From: Pseudomonadota bacterium
GTDB taxonomy: Bacteria > Pseudomonadota > Gammaproteobacteria > Burkholderiales > Casimicrobiaceae
DNA: 49,176 nt
Reading direction: 5' to 3'
NCBI GenBank assembly: GCA_018241785.1
Contig: JAFEDF010000242.1
Span: forward strand, 1 to 49,176
In this document: in pieces, positions 1 through 9,471 of the stretch
Layout of the letters: each line of letters begins with the position of its first letter
Numbering within the stretch: the stretch's first letter is position 1
Made by a program: the position numbers and the translations under genes
The notes under the pieces: model-generated
Databases searched by the model: none
The model's input: only the letters and a program-made list of their open reading frames with translations
What the model was told of the DNA's origin: nothing

Positions 1-1131
1 ATCCTCGAGTTCGAGGCGATCGGTCCCGTCCCGTTCTGCGGCATGATGCTGGCCGACATGGGCGCGGACGTGCTCGTCGTCGACCGCCCGGTCGACCCCC
101 GCCTCGGCTTCGGACGCGAGCGCTGGTACGACGTCATGATGCGCGGCCGGCGCTCGGTCACGGTCGATCTCAAGACCGAGGCCGGCGTCGCGGCAGCGGC
201 GCGCCTTTCCTCGAAGGCCGATGCGCTGATCGAGGGCTTTCGCCCGGGAGTCATGGAGCGGCTCGGCCTCGGACCCGACGTCCTTCGCGCGGTCAATCCG
301 CGGCTCGTCTACGGCCGCATGACGGGCTTCGGGCAGGACGGGCCGCTCGCGCCGAGGGCCGGGCACGACATCGACTACATCGCGCTCTCGGGCGTGCTTC
401 ATGCCATCGGGAGAAAGGGTGGCGCACCCGTGCCTCCGCTCAACCTCGTCGGGGATTTTGGCGGAGGCGGCATGCTGCTCGCCTTCGGCGTCGCCTGCGC
501 GCTCCTCGAAGCCCATCGGTCGGGCAAGGGGCAGATCGTCGACGCTGCGATGGTCGACGGCGCAGCGACGCTCGCGACGATGTTCTTCGGGATGGCGGCG
601 GCGGGCCGCTGGAGCGAGGCGCGCGGCGAGAACGTGCTCGACAGCGGTGCGCCGTGGTACGACACCTACGAGACGAGCGACGGCAAGTACGTCGCGATCG
701 GAGCGATCGAGCCGAAGTTCTACGGCGAACTCCTCGCGAGGCTCGGCCTGCGGAATCGGACGAATCTTCCGCCGCAGCACGAGGAGAGCGGCTGGCCGGC
801 GCTGCGCACCGCATTCGCCGACGCGATCGGGACGAAGACCCGCGACGAATGGTGCCGGATCTTCGACGGCTCCGACGCCTGCTTCGCTCCGGTGCTGACC
901 TTCACCGAGGCGCGCGCGCACCCGCACAATACCGCGCGCGGCACGTTCACCCGCGTCGGCGCCGTCGACCAGCCCGCACCGGCGCCGCGCTTCTCGCGCA
1001 CCCCCGGCATGATCCGCCGGGCGCCGCCCGAGCGCGGCGAAGGCGGCGCAGCGGCCCTCGCCGACTGGGGCTTCTCGCCGGAGGAAATCGAAGCGCTGAG
1101 GTCGCTCGGCCTCGCCTTCAGTGCAGCTTGA
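1..1131 (+). CDS. CaiB/BaiF-family acyl-CoA racemase/CoA-transferase, 5' end missing
   Basis: The reading frame is open from base 1 and ends in TGA, so the true start lies left of the window; about 376 residues are visible. The protein resembles alpha-methylacyl-CoA racemase, which epimerises 2-methyl-branched acyl-CoAs, within the class III CoA-transferase fold. Family features seen are MLADMGADVLVVDRP near the start, FRPGVMERLGLGPDVL, a GHDIDYIALSGVL segment holding the expected catalytic His, and VDAAMVDGAA holding the expected Asp. It converges on maeB with a 24-base gap. The family also contains true CoA-transferases, and the substrate cannot be read from the sequence. Racemase is preferred because of the His and Asp segments. 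Confidence 0.82.
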   Translation: MLEFEAIGPVPFCGMMLADMGADVLVVDRPVDPRLGFGRERWYDVMMRGRRSVTVDLKTEAGVAAAARLSSKADALIEGFRPGVMERLGLGPDVLRAVNPRLVYGRMTGFGQDGPLAPRAGHDIDYIALSGVLHAIGRKGGAPVPPLNLVGDFGGGGMLLAFGVACALLEAHRSGKGQIVDAAMVDGAATLATMFFGMAAAGRWSEARGENVLDSGAPWYDTYETSDGKYVAIGAIEPKFYGELLARLGLRNRTNLPPQHEESGWPALRTAFADAIGTKTRDEWCRIFDGSDACFAPVLTFTEARAHPHNTARGTFTRVGAVDQPAPAPRFSRTPGMIRRAPPERGEGGAAALADWGFSPEEIEALRSLGLAFSAA

Positions 1132-1155
1132 CGTGCGGCTCGGTGCGGCGGGTGA

Positions 1156-3447
1156 TCATCCGCGCGCTCCCGCCGCGGCGAGCGCGCTCGCCTCGGCCGC
1201 AGCGACCGCGGTCATGTTGAGGATGCGCCGCACCGTCGACGACGGTGTCAGCACGTGGACCGGCCTCGCCGCGCCGAGCAGGAAGCCTCCGATCGCGATG
1301 CCCTCGCTGGCGATCACGCGCAGCGTGTTGTAGGCGATGTTCGCCGCGTCGATGTTGGGCATGATCAGCAGGTTGGCATCGGTCGCGAGGCGGGAATCGG
1401 GGAACTCGCGGTCGCGGATCTCCTTCGACAGCGCGGCATCGGCCTGCATTTCGCCCTCGACGGCAAGGTCGGGCATGCGCGCGACGATGACGTCGAGCGC
1501 GTCGCGCATCTTCTGCGCCGACGGGGCATCCGAGCTGCCGAAGCTCGAATGCGACAGCAGCGCCACCGAAGGCCTGAGTCCGAAGCGCTGCACCTGCTCG
1601 ACGGCGAGCAGCGTCATCTCGGCGATCTCCGCGGCATTCGGGTCGCGATTGACGTGCGTGTCGCAGATGAAGAGCTGGCGCCTCGGTGTCAGCACCATCT
1701 GCATCGCGGCCAGCGTGTGCACCCCTTCGCGCATCCCGATCACGTTGCGGATGTAGCGCAGGTGGTCCGGAAAGTTGCCGCTGGTGCCGCACAGCATCGC
1801 GTCGACGTCGCCGCGGTGCACGAGCATCGCCCCGATCAGCGTCGGCCGGCTGCGCATCTCCTCCATCGCCGGCCCGCGCGTGACGCCGTGGCGTCGCATC
1901 ATCCGGTAGTAGTCGAGCGCGTATTCGCGGTGACGCGGATCGTCGAGGATGTTGACGACCTCGCAGTCGCGCCCGGGGTCGAGCCTCAAGCCGAGCTTGG
2001 CGAGGCGCGAGCGAATGATGTCGGGTCGTCCGATCAGGACCGGTACGGCAAGCCGCTCGTCGACCGCCGCCTGCGCCGCGCGCAGCACGCGCTCGTCCTC
2101 GCCCTCGGCATACGCGACCCGCCGCGCCGAGCGGCGCGCGGCGGCGAACACCGGGGCCATCGGCGTGCCCGAGTGGTAGACGAACTGCAGGAGCTTCTCG
2201 CGGTACAGGTCGAAGTCGGCGATCGGACGCGTTGCGACGCCGCTCTCCATCGCGGCTTTCGCGACGGCGGGCGCGATGTTGACGATGAGCCGCGGGTCGA
2301 ACGCGCGCGGAATCAGGTAGTCGGGCCCGAACGCGGGCGTCGCCTCTCCGTAGGCGAGCGCGACGATCTCCGAAGGCTCGGCACGGGCGAGGTCGGCGAG
2401 CGCACGCGTCGCTGCAAGCTTCATCGGCTCGTTGATCGCCGATGCGCCGCAGTCGAGCGCACCGCGGAAGATGAACGGGAAGCAGAGCGAATTGTTGACC
2501 TGGTTCGGGTAGTCCGAGCGTCCGGTGCCGATCAGGCAGTCGGGGCGCACGGACTTCGCGAGCTCGGGGCGGATCTCGGGCTCGGGATTGGCCATCGCGA
2601 GGATGATCGGCCGCGCCGCCATCCGTTCCACCATCGCTGCGGTGAGCACGCCCCCGGTCGACAGGCCGAGAAAGACGTCGGCGCCGTCGATCGCGTCGGC
2701 GAGCGTGCGCGCGGGGGTCTCGCGCGCGTAGCGCGCCTTGTCGGCGTCGACGCCGCCGCGGCCGCGGTACACGACACCCTTGCTGTCGACGATCGTGACG
2801 TGCTCGCGCGCGAGGCCGAGGCTCACCTGCAGGTCGAGGCAGGCGATCGCGGCGGCTCCGGCACCCGAGCAGACGAGCCTCACGTCACCGATGTTCTTGC
2901 CGACGATCGCGAGCGCATTCAGCACCGCTGCGGCGGCGACGATCGCGGTACCGTGCTGGTCGTCGTGAAACACGGGCACCTTGAGCCGCTCGCGAAGCTT
3001 GCGCTCGATGTAGAAGCACTCCGGAGCCTTGATGTCCTCGAGGTTGATGCCGCCGAACGTCGGCTCGAGCGCCGCCACCACGTCGACGATCCGGTCGGGA
3101 TCGGAGGCACCGATCTCGATGTCGAACACGTCGATGCCGGCGAACTTCCTGAAGAGGCACGCCTTGCCCTCCATCACCGGCTTGCCGGCGAGCGCGCCGA
3201 TGTTGCCGAGGCCGAGCACCGCGCTGCCGTTGGTGATCACCGCGACCAGGTTGGCGCGGGCGGTGTAACGCGCTGCGAGCGCAGGATCGGCGGCGATCGC
3301 CGTGCACGCATAGGCGACTCCCGGCGAATAGGCGAGTGACAGGTCGCGCTGATTCGCGAGCGCCTTGGTCGGCGCAATCGAAATCTTTCCCGGGACCGGA
3401 TACTCGTGATACTCGAGCGCTGCAGCCTTCAGTTGCTCTTCCGCCAT
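1156..3447 (-). CDS. maeB: NADP-type malic enzyme with C-terminal phosphotransacetylase-like domain
   Basis: Oxidative decarboxylation of malate to pyruvate, giving NAD(P)H in the cytoplasm. At 763 residues it has the usual length of the fused MaeB family. The malic enzyme part covers about residues 1-420, with [38 protein letters not shown] and a GAGAAA nucleotide-binding segment. The C-terminal 330 or so residues form a phosphotransacetylase-like domain, usually regulatory and responsive to acetyl-CoA in this family. Two ATGs lie in tandem (3450 and 3447). AAGGAG sits 4 bases before the first and 7 before the second, so the second is preferred. It lies 26 bases downstream of the chloride channel gene on the same strand. 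Confidence 0.93.
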   Translation of the reverse strand: MAEEQLKAAALEYHEYPVPGKISIAPTKALANQRDLSLAYSPGVAYACTAIAADPALAARYTARANLVAVITNGSAVLGLGNIGALAGKPVMEGKACLFRKFAGIDVFDIEIGASDPDRIVDVVAALEPTFGGINLEDIKAPECFYIERKLRERLKVPVFHDDQHGTAIVAAAAVLNALAIVGKNIGDVRLVCSGAGAAAIACLDLQVSLGLAREHVTIVDSKGVVYRGRGGVDADKARYARETPARTLADAIDGADVFLGLSTGGVLTAAMVERMAARPIILAMANPEPEIRPELAKSVRPDCLIGTGRSDYPNQVNNSLCFPFIFRGALDCGASAINEPMKLAATRALADLARAEPSEIVALAYGEATPAFGPDYLIPRAFDPRLIVNIAPAVAKAAMESGVATRPIADFDLYREKLLQFVYHSGTPMAPVFAAARRSARRVAYAEGEDERVLRAAQAAVDERLAVPVLIGRPDIIRSRLAKLGLRLDPGRDCEVVNILDDPRHREYALDYYRMMRRHGVTRGPAMEEMRSRPTLIGAMLVHRGDVDAMLCGTSGNFPDHLRYIRNVIGMREGVHTLAAMQMVLTPRRQLFICDTHVNRDPNAAEIAEMTLLAVEQVQRFGLRPSVALLSHSSFGSSDAPSAQKMRDALDVIVARMPDLAVEGEMQADAALSKEIRDREFPDSRLATDANLLIMPNIDAANIAYNTLRVIASEGIAIGGFLLGAARPVHVLTPSSTVRRILNMTAVAAAEASALAAAGARG

Positions 3448-3473
3448 CATCGATCTCCTTGCTGCGCGATCGA

Positions 3474-5270
3474 CTAAATCCCCTCCGCTCCTCCGAAATG
3501 CGTCAGTCTTTCACGCTTCTCCTCTTCTTCGAAATAGCGTGCCGACGGGTTGACGAGGTCGCTGCGGCTGACGATGCCGACCAGCCGACGGCGATCCTCG
3601 TCGGCGACCACTGCGAGCCGCTCGACGCCGTTGACCGCCATCCGTGTCGCGATCACGCGCCCCGTCTCGCCGGGGAGCGCCACCACTGCAGGCGGCGTGA
3701 CGATCGACGCGAGCGATTGCCGCCCCTGCGAATCGGTCTCGAGCGCGGTGGCGAGCGTCGCGCGGTCGACGATACCGAGCAGCTCGCCGCCCTGGCCCAC
3801 GACGGGAAAGCCGCGGAACTGCTGCTGGGGTCCGAAGTAGGTGGCGAGCACGTCGTGGACGCTCATCGCGCCCGGAATCGTCGCGACGTTGGTCGTCATC
3901 ACCTCCTCGACCAGCACGCGCTCGAGGTTGTCGACCGAGTACTCGCGGTAGATGTGGAAGCCGCGTCGCGCGACCTTCTCGGTCAGGATCGAGCGGCGCA
4001 TGACCAGCACGGTGAAGCCGTAGGCGACGACGCAGGTCAGCATCAGGGGCAGGAAAGACGTCGGATCGCGCGACAGCTCGAAGGCGAACACGATCGCCGT
4101 AAGCGGCGAACGCATGACGCCGGCGAGCACCGCCGCCATGCACACGAGCGGCCACAGCGACGGGCTCGCCCCCGGCAGCACCGGTCCGATCACCGTGCCG
4201 AGCCCGGCCCCCATGATGAGGAGCGGCGCCAGCACGCCGCCCGACGTGCCTGACCCCAGCGCGATCGACCAGATGATGAACTTCACCACGACGAGCGACA
4301 GCGCGACCGACAGCACGAGATGCCCGGCGAGGAGATCGGCGATCACGTCGTAGCCGACGCCGAGGGCGCGCGGCTGGAAGTAGCCGCCGATGCCGACGGC
4401 GAGGCCGCCGAGCGCCGGCCACCACATCCAGTGCAGCTTGAACTTGCTGAACGTGTCCTCGCAGAAGTAGACGGCGACGGTCAGGAGCGAGCCGAGCGCT
4501 CCCGACAGGAGGCCCGCGACCACGCAGGATAGGAAGCCGAGCGCGCGGATCTCCTCGTGCGGCGGCACCGGGAAGAGCGGCCCGCTCCCCAGCAGGAGCG
4601 GGCGCATCACTGCTGCGATCGCGCTCGCCAATGCGACCGGGATGAGACTTCTCGGGCGCCACTCGAAGAGCAGCAGCTCGACCGCGAGGAGCACTGCTGC
4701 AACCGGCGTGTCGAACACCGCCGCCATGCCGGCGGCCGCTCCGGCGACGAGCAGCGTCTTGCGCTCGGCTGCCGTGAGGTGAAAGTTCTGCGCGACGAGC
4801 GAGCCGAACGCGCCGCCCGTCATGATGATCGGACCCTCGGCGCCGAAGGGCCCGCCGCTGCCGATGACGATCCCCGACGAGAGCGGCTTCAGGATCGCGA
4901 CCTTGAAGTCCATCTTGCTCTTGCCGAAGAGGATCGCCTCGAGCGCCTCGGGAATGCCGTGACCGCGGATCTTGTCGGAGCCGAAGCGTGCGATCAGCCC
5001 GACGATCAGGCCGCCGAGCGCCGGGACGAGCACGATCGCGCGCCCGAGATGGGACGCCGCCGGCGACACCGTCGCGAACGACAGCGTCTGGAAGAAGAAC
5101 AGGTTGGTGAAGAAGCCGATCATCCGCAGCAGCAGCCATGCGATGAACGCGCAGGCGACGCCGACGACGGCGGCGATCAGCGAGATCAGCAGGACCCGGC
5201 GGTTGGCGGCGAAGTCTCCCCGCTGGTCTTCGATCGGGGACGTTGCGTGGAGGCCGGATGGGTTCGACAT
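3474..5270 (-). CDS. ClC-family chloride channel/transporter with two CBS domains
   Basis: Inner-membrane ClC protein of 598 residues that moves chloride, or exchanges chloride for protons. The selectivity-filter segments are all recognisable: a GHGIP variant of GSGIP, GPFGAEGPIIM carrying the gating glutamate of the G(K/R)EGP motif, and GTSGGVLAPLL as the GxFxP region. The C-terminal 150 residues form a CBS pair, starting near VEEVMTTNVATIP and near SLASIVTPPAVV, typical of nucleotide-regulated ClC proteins. Longer in-frame starts exist upstream, but MSNPSGL at 5270 begins where the conserved sequence begins, although no clear Shine-Dalgarno precedes it. It may be cotranscribed with maeB. 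Channel versus antiporter cannot be decided here. Confidence 0.9.
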   Translation of the reverse strand: MSNPSGLHATSPIEDQRGDFAANRRVLLISLIAAVVGVACAFIAWLLLRMIGFFTNLFFFQTLSFATVSPAASHLGRAIVLVPALGGLIVGLIARFGSDKIRGHGIPEALEAILFGKSKMDFKVAILKPLSSGIVIGSGGPFGAEGPIIMTGGAFGSLVAQNFHLTAAERKTLLVAGAAAGMAAVFDTPVAAVLLAVELLLFEWRPRSLIPVALASAIAAVMRPLLLGSGPLFPVPPHEEIRALGFLSCVVAGLLSGALGSLLTVAVYFCEDTFSKFKLHWMWWPALGGLAVGIGGYFQPRALGVGYDVIADLLAGHLVLSVALSLVVVKFIIWSIALGSGTSGGVLAPLLIMGAGLGTVIGPVLPGASPSLWPLVCMAAVLAGVMRSPLTAIVFAFELSRDPTSFLPLMLTCVVAYGFTVLVMRRSILTEKVARRGFHIYREYSVDNLERVLVEEVMTTNVATIPGAMSVHDVLATYFGPQQQFRGFPVVGQGGELLGIVDRATLATALETDSQGRQSLASIVTPPAVVALPGETGRVIATRMAVNGVERLAVVADEDRRRLVGIVSRSDLVNPSARYFEEEEKRERLTHFGGAEGI

Positions 5271-5407
5271 GGGCGGGAAACGGCAGCGCGCCGCGAGGAC
5301 TCGCAGGCGCGCCCGTGACGAAGTATATTCTGTCCAGTCCGGTCGCTTCGCCCAGCCTGAAGCATGCGGCGCGCGGTGGCTCGCCCGCCGCTCGAAAGGA
5401 GGAACCG
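5271..5407. promoter_or_regulatory. Divergent intergenic region with an AT-rich -10-like element
   Basis: This 137-base gap separates the leftward ClC gene from the rightward PEBP gene. Its only AT-rich patch is around 5321-5330. Read rightward it gives TATATT (5324-5329), and read leftward TATACT (5322-5327), so it could serve promoters in either direction. I found no convincing -35 element for either. An AAGGAGGAA ribosome-binding site ends just before the PEBP start. Confidence 0.4.
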
Positions 5408-5974
5408 ATGCTCTCGCATCCACTCGTTCGCCTGACGGCCCTCGCCGCGGGGCTCGCATTCGCCGACGCCGTCCACGCGTTCACGCTGACGAGCCCCGAT
5501 TTCGCGCGCGGGGGCACGATCGGCAAGGAGCAGGTCTATGACAGCTTCGGCTGCACCGGCGGCAACGTCTCGCCCGCGCTCGCATGGACCGGCGCACCGG
5601 CCGGCACGAAGAGCTTCGCGCTGCTCGTCCACGACCCCGACGCACCGACGGGTGGCGCCGGCTGGTGGCACTGGGTCGTCGTCGACATTCCCGCGACGAC
5701 GCACTCGCTGCCGAAGAATGCCGGCAAGGCCGACGGCAGCGGACTTCCCGCCGGAGCGGCAAGCTTTGCTTCCGATTTCGGCGCACCCGGCTACGGCGGC
5801 CCGTGTCCTCCGGTCGGCGACAAGCCGCACCATTACCACTTCACGATCTACGCGCTCAAGGTCGACAAGCTCGACCTCCCGAAGGGCGCCACGGCATCGC
5901 TCGCCGGGTTCATGGTGAATGCGAATGCGATCGGCAAGGCGACGCTGATCGGGACGTTCGGGCGCCCGAAATGA
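5408..5974 (+). CDS. YbhB/YbcL-type phosphatidylethanolamine-binding-like protein, exported
   Basis: 188-residue member of the Raf-kinase-inhibitor-like/PEBP family. The ligand-pocket segments DPDAPTGGAGWWHWVVVDIP and GYGGPCPPVGDKPHHY are clear. The N-terminus looks like a signal peptide: MLSHPLVRL followed by a hydrophobic stretch and an Ala-rich end at about residue 22 (VHA), so the mature protein is probably periplasmic. The start at 5408 is set by a strong AAGGAGG eight bases upstream; longer in-frame starts lack this. Its stop overlaps the start of the next gene (ATGA), so it is translationally coupled to the lipid methyltransferase. The bacterial family has no agreed function, although lipid or small-ligand binding would fit its neighbours. 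Confidence 0.88.
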   Translation: MLSHPLVRLTALAAGLAFADAVHAFTLTSPDFARGGTIGKEQVYDSFGCTGGNVSPALAWTGAPAGTKSFALLVHDPDAPTGGAGWWHWVVVDIPATTHSLPKNAGKADGSGLPAGAASFASDFGAPGYGGPCPPVGDKPHHYHFTIYALKVDKLDLPKGATASLAGFMVNANAIGKATLIGTFGRPK

Positions 5975-7239
5975 CCACCGACCGAACGCGCCAGAGCGGC
6001 CGCGCCGGCGCTCCCGGAGGCCTGCCCGGCGCCCTGCGGCGCGCGCTCGCCGCGATGGGAGCGCAGACCGCGATTCCGTTTCGCGTCGTCTTCGCCGACG
6101 GCGCCGAATACGCCAACCACGCTGCCGAGCCGGCATTCACGCTGCGCTTCAACTCGCGCCGCGCCGAGACGCGCGCGGCGGCCTACGGGCACGTCGGGTT
6201 GCTCGAAGCCTACTTCGACGGCGGGCTCGACGTCGACGGCGATTTCGCGCTGCCGTTTCGCGCGGCGTTCCAGGCGTCGTTCGACCAGCACTCGAGCCCG
6301 CTCGTCGCGCTGCGCAACCGCTGGCACGAGGCGCGCTACTCCAACCACTCGATCGCGCAGGCCAAGGCCAACGCCCGCTTCCACTACGGTCTCGGCGAGC
6401 CTTTCTACCGGCTGTGGCTCGACCGCGTCGGCATGATGTACACGTGCGCCTACTGGAAGGAGGGCACGACGACCCTCGAGGAAGCGCAGACCAACAAGAT
6501 GGACCATGTATGCCGCAAGGTCCGGCTCGCGGCGGGCGAGACCTTCGTCGACGTCGGCTGCGGCTGGGGGGGACTCCTGTTCCACGCGTGGGAGCGATAC
6601 GGTGCGATCGGCACCGGCATCAACACGACGACCGAGCAGGTGAACGAGCTTCGCTCGATGCTCGCCGCACGCGGCCTCGCAGACCGCATCGGGGTCGTCG
6701 AGTGCGACTTCCGCGAGATTCCGGGGCAGTACGACAAGCTCCTGTCGATCGGCACGCTCGAACACGCCGGCCGCGACCAGATGAGCGAGGTCGTGCGCGC
6801 GCACGCCAACGCGATGAAGCCGGGCGCGCTCGGCGTGATCCATTTCATCGGTCACGTCGGGATGCGCGACACCGAGTTCTACATTCGCAAGTACATCTTC
6901 CCCGGCGGGTGGATCCCGAGCCTCGCCGAGGCGATCACCGCGATGGAGGCCTGCGGGCTCGAGATCGTCGACGTCGAGAACCTGCGCCGGCACTACGCGC
7001 TCACCCTCGACTGCTGGGCCGACCGCTTCGACGAGCGCTGGGAGGAGATCGCCGCGATCGATCCCGCACGCTTCAACGAGCGCTTCAGGCGCATCTGGCG
7101 CACCTACCTGCGGTCGTGCGCCGAGATGTTCCGCTCGGCGACCGCGCAGACGAACCTCTTCCAGGTGACGGTGAGCAAGGGCAACCTCGGAGCGCGCTAC
7201 CCGATGAGCCGGCGCTTCCTCTATTCGCCGGCCGGATGA
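5971..7239 (+). CDS. Cyclopropane-fatty-acyl-phospholipid synthase-like SAM methyltransferase
   Basis: 422-residue protein of the CFA/mycolic acid methyltransferase family, which transfers a methyl or methylene carbon from SAM to the double bond of phospholipid acyl chains. The SAM-binding motif is VDVGCGWGGLLFHAWERYG, about residues 193-211. YTCAYWKEGTTTLEEAQ upstream and SIGTLEHAGRDQMSEV downstream are family landmarks. The start ATG overlaps the PEBP stop, and the end overlaps the start of an FAD-linked oxidoreductase. That pairing matches the methyltransferase/oxidoreductase pairs making 10-methyl fatty acids in actinobacteria (BfaB/BfaA, TmsB/TmsA) better than a plain cyclopropane synthase, which works alone. 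Product identity is inference. Confidence 0.87.
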   Translation: MTTDRTRQSGRAGAPGGLPGALRRALAAMGAQTAIPFRVVFADGAEYANHAAEPAFTLRFNSRRAETRAAAYGHVGLLEAYFDGGLDVDGDFALPFRAAFQASFDQHSSPLVALRNRWHEARYSNHSIAQAKANARFHYGLGEPFYRLWLDRVGMMYTCAYWKEGTTTLEEAQTNKMDHVCRKVRLAAGETFVDVGCGWGGLLFHAWERYGAIGTGINTTTEQVNELRSMLAARGLADRIGVVECDFREIPGQYDKLLSIGTLEHAGRDQMSEVVRAHANAMKPGALGVIHFIGHVGMRDTEFYIRKYIFPGGWIPSLAEAITAMEACGLEIVDVENLRRHYALTLDCWADRFDERWEEIAAIDPARFNERFRRIWRTYLRSCAEMFRSATAQTNLFQVTVSKGNLGARYPMSRRFLYSPAG

Positions 7240-8576
7240 GCGGCCACGCGGAAAAGCAGGCGCGCCTTCTCGCCGACCTCGCCGCTGCACCGCCCGGCTC
7301 CCGTCCGACCGCTTCCAAACCGACGTCGAACCTGTTCCGCGACCGTCCGGGCACGCCGGGCCGTCGCGTCAGCCTCGCGCACTTCGACGAGGTGATCGCG
7401 GTCGACGCCGCGGCCGGGACCGTCGACGCCGAGGGGATGATCACCTACGAGGCGCTCGCCGACGCGACGCTCGCGCACGGCACGATGCCCGCGGTGGTCC
7501 CGCAGCTGAAGTCGATCACGCTGGGCGGCGCCGTCGCCGGCGTCGGCATCGAGGCGTCGTCGTTCCGGCACGGACTCGTGCACGACACCGTCGTCGAACT
7601 CGACGTCCTGACCGGCGACGGCGCCGTCGTGACCTGCACGGCGGAGAACGAGCACCGCGACCTCTTCTTCGGCTTTCCGAACTCCTACGGCACGCTCGGC
7701 TACGCGCTCCGGGTACGCGCGAGGACGATTCCGGTGCGAAGCTTCGTCGCGATCGAGCACGCCGCCCACAGCGACCCGGCGGCGTACTTCGACGACATTG
7801 CACGCCGGTGCGCGACACCCGGCACCAATTTCGTCGACGGAGTCGTGTTCGCGAAGGACGAGCTCCGCGTCACGATCGGCCGCTTCGCCGACGACGCGCC
7901 GCAGGTGAGCGACTACGGTTTCGAGCACATCTACTACCGGTCGATCCGCGACAAGCCGAAGGACTGGCTCACCGTGCGCGACTGGCTGTGGCGCTGGGAC
8001 ACTGACTGGTTCTGGTGCTCGAAGAACGTCGGCGCCGAATTGCCGCTGGTGCGGCGCCTGCTCGGGCGCGAGCGGCTCAACTCGATCACCTACCAGAAGA
8101 TCATGCGGTGGAACTCGCGCTGGGGACTTTCGCGCGCGCTCAACCGCCTGCGCAGGCTGTCGAGCGAATCGGTGATCCAGGACATCGACATCCCGGTCTC
8201 CCGTGCGCCCGAGTTCCTCGCCTTTCTCCATGACGAGGTCGGCATCCTGCCGATCTGGATCTGCCCGATCCGCGCGCCGGCCCCGGGGCGGCGCGCGAGC
8301 CTCTATCCGCTCGCGCCGGGCGAACTCTCGATCAACTTCGGATTCTGGGACGCGGTGACCTCGCGCGAGCACCTTGCGCCCGGGCACCGCAACCGCCGCA
8401 TCGAGGCGATGACGCGCGAACTCGGCGGCGTGAAGTCGCTCTACTCCGACTCGTACTTCACCGAGGACGAGTTCTGGTCGATCTACGACCGCGACGCGTG
8501 GACGGCGCTGAAGCGGCGCTACGATCCGCAGGGCACGCTCGGCGACCTCTACGCGAAGTGCGTCGGGCGCGCCTGA
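7236..8576 (+). CDS. FAD-binding oxidoreductase of the DHCR24/BfaA-like type
   Basis: 446-residue flavoprotein with a PCMH-type FAD domain. The segment ITLGGAVAGVGIEASSFRHG is the family's FAD-binding loop, and PNSYGTLGYALRVRA follows in the same domain. The C-terminal part is rich in Trp and Arg, as in sterol-reductase-like members (DHCR24). It starts inside the stop of the CFA-like methyltransferase (ATGA), so the two products are probably made in equal amounts. In known pairs, the methyltransferase makes a methylene-branched acyl chain and the flavoprotein reduces it to a methyl branch. A desaturation role, as in furan fatty acid synthesis, is an alternative. No signal peptide is seen, and association with the membrane face is likely. 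Confidence 0.78.
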   Translation: MSGHAEKQARLLADLAAAPPGSRPTASKPTSNLFRDRPGTPGRRVSLAHFDEVIAVDAAAGTVDAEGMITYEALADATLAHGTMPAVVPQLKSITLGGAVAGVGIEASSFRHGLVHDTVVELDVLTGDGAVVTCTAENEHRDLFFGFPNSYGTLGYALRVRARTIPVRSFVAIEHAAHSDPAAYFDDIARRCATPGTNFVDGVVFAKDELRVTIGRFADDAPQVSDYGFEHIYYRSIRDKPKDWLTVRDWLWRWDTDWFWCSKNVGAELPLVRRLLGRERLNSITYQKIMRWNSRWGLSRALNRLRRLSSESVIQDIDIPVSRAPEFLAFLHDEVGILPIWICPIRAPAPGRRASLYPLAPGELSINFGFWDAVTSREHLAPGHRNRRIEAMTRELGGVKSLYSDSYFTEDEFWSIYDRDAWTALKRRYDPQGTLGDLYAKCVGRA

Positions 8577-8595
8577 GCGCCGCCGCGGTCGGCGC
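8577..8595. terminator. Short GC hairpin between convergent genes
   Basis: GCGCCG (8577-8582) and CGGCGC (8590-8595) can pair around a 7-base loop in the 30-base gap between the FAD oxidoreductase and the leftward universal stress gene. No T-run follows on either strand, so termination is only suggested by position. Confidence 0.25.
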
Positions 8596-8606
8596 CGGCG
8601 GGCGGA

Positions 8607-9443
8607 TCAGCGCGCCATCAGCACGGGCAGCGTCATCGACTCGAGCATCGTGCGGGTCACGCCGCCGAGCACCCATTCGCGCGCGCGCGAGTGGGCGAAA
8701 CCGCCCATCACCAGCAGGTCGCTGCCGAAGTCGGCTGCCTGCGACAGCAGGCGCTGGCCCACCTCGAGGTCGTCGCCGAGGTGCCGGCGGAAGACGGGAC
8801 GCACGCCGTGGCGTCCGAGGTAGGCATCGAGGTGCGGCTGCGCGAGCGCAAGCGTATCGGCCGTTTCCGTGTTGCGCGGGTACGACGCGATCATCACCTG
8901 GCTCGCTTCGCGGAGAAACGGAAGCGCATCACGGATCGCCCGCGCGGACTCGCGCTTGCCGTCCCACGCAACCAGCACGCGCGCGCCGAGCGACTGCGGC
9001 GCGCCCGTGTAGGGGATGTAGAGTACCGGCGTGCCGCTCTGCAGCAGCACGCTTTCGGCGACGCGCTGCTGGAAGCCGAAGGCGTCGGTATCGCGCTGCG
9101 GCTGCCCGAGGATCGCGAGATCGGCATAGCGGGCATTCGCGACCGCTGCCTCGACGGCGATCCCCGCCGGCGCGCGCCACTCGACCGCGGTGACGCGTCC
9201 CGTTGCGCCATCCCGGAAGGCCGCTTCGGAGCGCTCCTGGGCTTCACCGGTCGCCGCGATGCGCTGCGAAACGGCGTCCGGGGGCAGAAGCGCCGCCACC
9301 GTCGGCGTGACTTCCTGCGTCGCCACCAGGTAGACGCCGGTCAGCGCGCTGCCGAAGCGCGCGGCGACGCGCACCGCCGTCTCGACGCGGTCGCCAACCG
9401 CCACACCGTCGTCCACGTGAACCACGATCGACTTGATGTTCAT
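8607..9443 (-). CDS. Universal stress protein with tandem UspA domains
   Basis: 278-residue cytoplasmic protein with two UspA folds. The first begins MNIKSIVVHVDDG; the second begins near SLGARVLVAWDGKRESARAI and ends with DLLVMGGFAHSRAREWVLGG, an ATP-binding G-2x-G-9x-G type loop. The start at 9443 is chosen because GGAGG lies five bases before it; the in-frame ATG at 9455 overlaps that ribosome-binding site. It follows the FNR-like regulator by 28 bases on the same strand and is probably in its operon. Tandem Usp proteins beside FNR-type regulators and P-type ATPases are typical of oxygen- or energy-limitation responses. The exact role is unknown. Confidence 0.9.
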   Translation of the reverse strand: MNIKSIVVHVDDGVAVGDRVETAVRVAARFGSALTGVYLVATQEVTPTVAALLPPDAVSQRIAATGEAQERSEAAFRDGATGRVTAVEWRAPAGIAVEAAVANARYADLAILGQPQRDTDAFGFQQRVAESVLLQSGTPVLYIPYTGAPQSLGARVLVAWDGKRESARAIRDALPFLREASQVMIASYPRNTETADTLALAQPHLDAYLGRHGVRPVFRRHLGDDLEVGQRLLSQAADFGSDLLVMGGFAHSRAREWVLGGVTRTMLESMTLPVLMAR

Positions 9444-9471
9444 GCCCGCCTCCATTGCGTACGCCGCAGCG

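Noticed and set aside
1255..3339. Long open frame of almost 700 codons on the + strand opposite maeB
   Set aside because: Its translation is Arg/His/Asp-rich with no recognisable domain, as expected for the complement of GC-rich coding sequence. maeB on the other strand has clear family motifs throughout.
5243..5407. N-terminal extension of the PEBP-like protein
   Set aside because: A strong ribosome-binding site directly precedes the ATG at 5408, and that start gives a proper signal peptide. The extension would run through the divergent promoter region.
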